Origin: JBECKR01 sp040235415
GTDB taxonomy: Bacteria; Acidobacteriota; Polarisedimenticolia; Polarisedimenticolales; Polarisedimenticolaceae
DNA: 7,797 nt
Assembly: GCA_040235415.1 (NCBI GenBank)
Contig: JBECKR010000295.1
Span: 1 to 7,797 of the forward strand
Reading direction: 5' to 3'
In this document: in pieces, positions 6,680 to 7,797 of the stretch
How the letters are laid out: each line of letters opens with the position of its first letter
Position numbering within the stretch: the first letter of the stretch is position 1
Notes under the pieces: generated by a model
What the model saw: the letters and a program-made list of their open reading frames with translations, nothing else
The model's database searches: none
Told to the model about the DNA's origin: nothing
Translations under genes and position numbers: made by a program

Positions 6680-6964
6680 CTACACCTTCTTCTTCATCAC
6701 CAGATCCTTGAGCGCCTTCGCGACCGTGAACCGCACGACCGTCTTGGCGGGGATCTTGATCGGCTCGCCCGTCGCCGGGTTGCGACCCATCCGCGCCTTG
6801 CGCTTCACGACCTTGAACTTGCCGAGCCCACGGAACGGCACCTCGCCGCCCTTCTTGATCTGCTTCTCGACGATTCCGGTCATCGCCTCGAGCGCCGACT
6901 TCGCCTGCTTCTTCTCCAGCCCGGCGCCCTGGGCCAGAGCTTCGATCAACTCGGTTCTGGTCAT
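6680..6964 (-). CDS. hup: HU-family DNA-binding protein
   Basis: HU proteins are small dimeric nucleoid proteins that bend and compact DNA with little sequence preference. The 94-residue product has the family layout: a helical dimerisation body (MTRTELIEALA to about 38), VPFRGLGKFKVV (42-53), the beta-arm with the intercalating RNPATG (61-66), then the C-terminal helix and a KKK tail. IHF subunits share the fold, but the plain arm and GLGKF fit HU better. ATG at 6964 is chosen because GGGAGGAA lies at the usual distance upstream (minus strand; plus about 6970-6977); a TTG at 6979 is in frame but falls inside that ribosome site. Lysine codons and charged residues give it a less extreme composition than its neighbours. 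It lies 57 bases downstream of aroK and probably has its own promoter. Confidence 0.95.
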   Translation of the reverse strand: MTRTELIEALAQGAGLEKKQAKSALEAMTGIVEKQIKKGGEVPFRGLGKFKVVKRKARMGRNPATGEPIKIPAKTVVRFTVAKALKDLVMKKKV

Positions 6965-6997
6965 TCGGATTCCTCCCAAAGGATCTCGGAGCGGCGT

Positions 6998-7025
6998 TGT
7001 ATCACCTCTCAGCGTGCGAAATCAA
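6998..7025 (-). promoter_or_regulatory. Candidate promoter for the HU gene, overlapping the aroK stop
   Basis: On the minus strand TTGATT (plus 7020-7025, four of six) is followed by 16 bases and GATACA (plus 6998-7003, three of six). This is the most AT-rich short patch in the area and would start transcription near 6991, with a leader of about 27 bases. HU is normally far more abundant than a shikimate kinase, so a separate promoter is plausible. The match is moderate only. Confidence 0.4.
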
Positions 7026-7558
7026 CGGAAAAGCGGCGCAAAACGGGACAACGAGGCGACCGCGAGGCGGACCACGTCGTCGACCGCGGCGCTCGACGCG
7101 TCCACTCGGACGTCCGCGAGCGCGTAGGCCGCGCGGCGCCGGTCGAAGATCGCGCGGAGCGTCGCGTCATCCGCGCTCCACAGCGGCCGGCCGTCGCCCG
7201 CGCCGACGCGTGCACGCGCGACCGCGAGCGGGACGTCGAGCCACACCACGATGCCCTCGGTTCGCATGAAGCGCCGCGCGCCGTCGCCGAGGAACGCGCC
7301 GCCTCCCGTCGCCACCACGACGTCGCGACGTCCGGCGAGGGAGAGCAGCGCCCGCCACTCCGCCTCGCGGAACGCGCCCTCGCCGTCCTCCCGGAAGATC
7401 GCCGCGACCGTCCGCCCGGAGCGCTCCTCGAGGAGACGGTCGGTGTCGACGAACGTGCGGTCCAGCGCTTCCGCGAGCGACCGGCCGACCGCGGTCTTGC
7501 CCGCGCCCATGAATCCGACGATGAAGATCGCCGGCGCGCCGGAGCCCGCCGCGCTCAC
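7022..7558 (-). CDS. aroK: Shikimate kinase
   Basis: AroK phosphorylates shikimate at the 3-hydroxyl with ATP, the fifth step of the chorismate pathway to aromatic amino acids. The 178-residue protein shows Walker A GFMGAGKT (15-22), the shikimate/magnesium motif DTD (38-40), the substrate-binding Arg in FRE (R64), the GGG loop (85-87), the lid Arg in RPLW (R124) and the RRxAY helix (R141/R142) near the adenine. Gluconate kinase shares the fold but lacks the DTD and GGG pair. GTG at 7558 was chosen because its GTGA overlaps the stop of the preceding gene by 4 bases and gives a normal family length. The frame stays open further upstream to 7792, but that Arg-rich extension is the neighbour gene out of frame. 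No strong ribosome site is seen, consistent with coupling. Confidence 0.93.
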   Translation of the reverse strand: MSAAGSGAPAIFIVGFMGAGKTAVGRSLAEALDRTFVDTDRLLEERSGRTVAAIFREDGEGAFREAEWRALLSLAGRRDVVVATGGGAFLGDGARRFMRTEGIVVWLDVPLAVARARVGAGDGRPLWSADDATLRAIFDRRRAAYALADVRVDASSAAVDDVVRLAVASLSRFAPLFR

Positions 7559-7797
7559 GAACGCCCGAAAGACCGCAGCCGCTCGGGACCGGGCCACAGC
7601 GCGCCGATCAGGAGGACGTGCATCGCGAGACCGAGCGCGGCGAGCGGATGGCGTTCGAGCACGTACGCCGCCGCGCCCGCGGTCGATCCCGCCGCGGTGG
7701 CCGAGGAGGCGAGGACGATCGCCCTCACGAACGCGGCCGCGCGCTCGCCGTCGCCGTCGTCGCGCCGCGGTCGCTCGGCCTCGCGACGCCACAGTCG
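7555..7797 (-). CDS. Unidentified membrane protein, C-terminal 80 residues (5' end outside window)
   Basis: The minus-strand frame is open from the window edge to a TGA at plus 7557-7555. Visible residues 1-24 are a hydrophilic, Arg/Asp-rich loop (RREAERPRRDDGDGER within it). Two hydrophobic stretches follow: an Ala-rich one at about 25-47 and PLAALGLAMHVLLIGALW at 51-68, joined by a short LERH turn. A basic tail, RLRSFGRS, ends the protein. Charges at the loop and tail fit a helical hairpin with both ends in the cytosol. The stop overlaps the aroK GTG start by 4 bases, which supports it being a real, co-translated gene and not chance. I cannot assign a family from this fragment. Codon use is GC-rich like the neighbours. 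Confidence 0.6.
   Translation of the reverse strand, partial: RLWRREAERPRRDDGDGERAAAFVRAIVLASSATAAGSTAGAAAYVLERHPLAALGLAMHVLLIGALWPGPERLRSFGRS

Noticed and set aside
7559..7792. Upstream extension of aroK to give a 256-residue protein.
   Set aside because: The extra residues are Arg-rich nonsense, while another frame encodes a plausible membrane segment ending in a GTGA overlap with the shorter start.

Overview
This 7.8 kb, very GC-rich window is a stretch of bacterial chromosome made almost entirely of housekeeping genes. No mobile element, CRISPR array, tRNA or rRNA was seen. The GC-rich codon use, a secreted amidase with an Amidase_3 zinc site, and the order fmdB-purD-purE-mtaB suggest a Gram-negative lineage of the former Deltaproteobacteria or a relative (Myxococcota, Desulfobacterota, Binatota, perhaps Acidobacteriota). 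That placement is an inference from gene order and protein resemblance, not a measurement.

Left block (1-2488, plus strand): the C-terminal half of gatA, the GatCAB amidotransferase A subunit, overlaps by 4 bases (GTGA) an exported N-acetylmuramoyl-L-alanine amidase with three degenerate LysM-like modules. The amidase 3' end overlaps, antisense, the 3' end of a minus-strand gene (2434-2988) for a small cytosolic HEXXH putative metallopeptidase of unknown function.

Middle block (2989-6612): the HEXXH gene and the plus-strand zinc-ribbon gene fmdB diverge from a 68-base gap. That gap holds a strikingly symmetric pair of overlapping sigma70-type promoters. After fmdB, a good promoter (TTGACC, 18 bases, AATAAT) precedes a compact operon: purD and purE (de novo purine synthesis, steps 2 and 6) and mtaB (radical-SAM methylthiolation of t6A37 in tRNA). 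No purK is visible, although the PurE is of the class I type that normally works with PurK.

Right block (6613-7797, minus strand): a GC-rich hairpin lies between the convergent mtaB and a HU-family DNA-binding protein gene. Upstream of HU is shikimate kinase (aroK), itself overlapped by 4 bases by the end of an unidentified membrane-protein gene running off the window. HU probably also has its own promoter overlapping the aroK stop.

I found no evidence of a novel multi-gene system. The two points most worth following up are the symmetric bidirectional promoter at 2997-3050 and the uncharacterised HEXXH protein it would co-express with FmdB.
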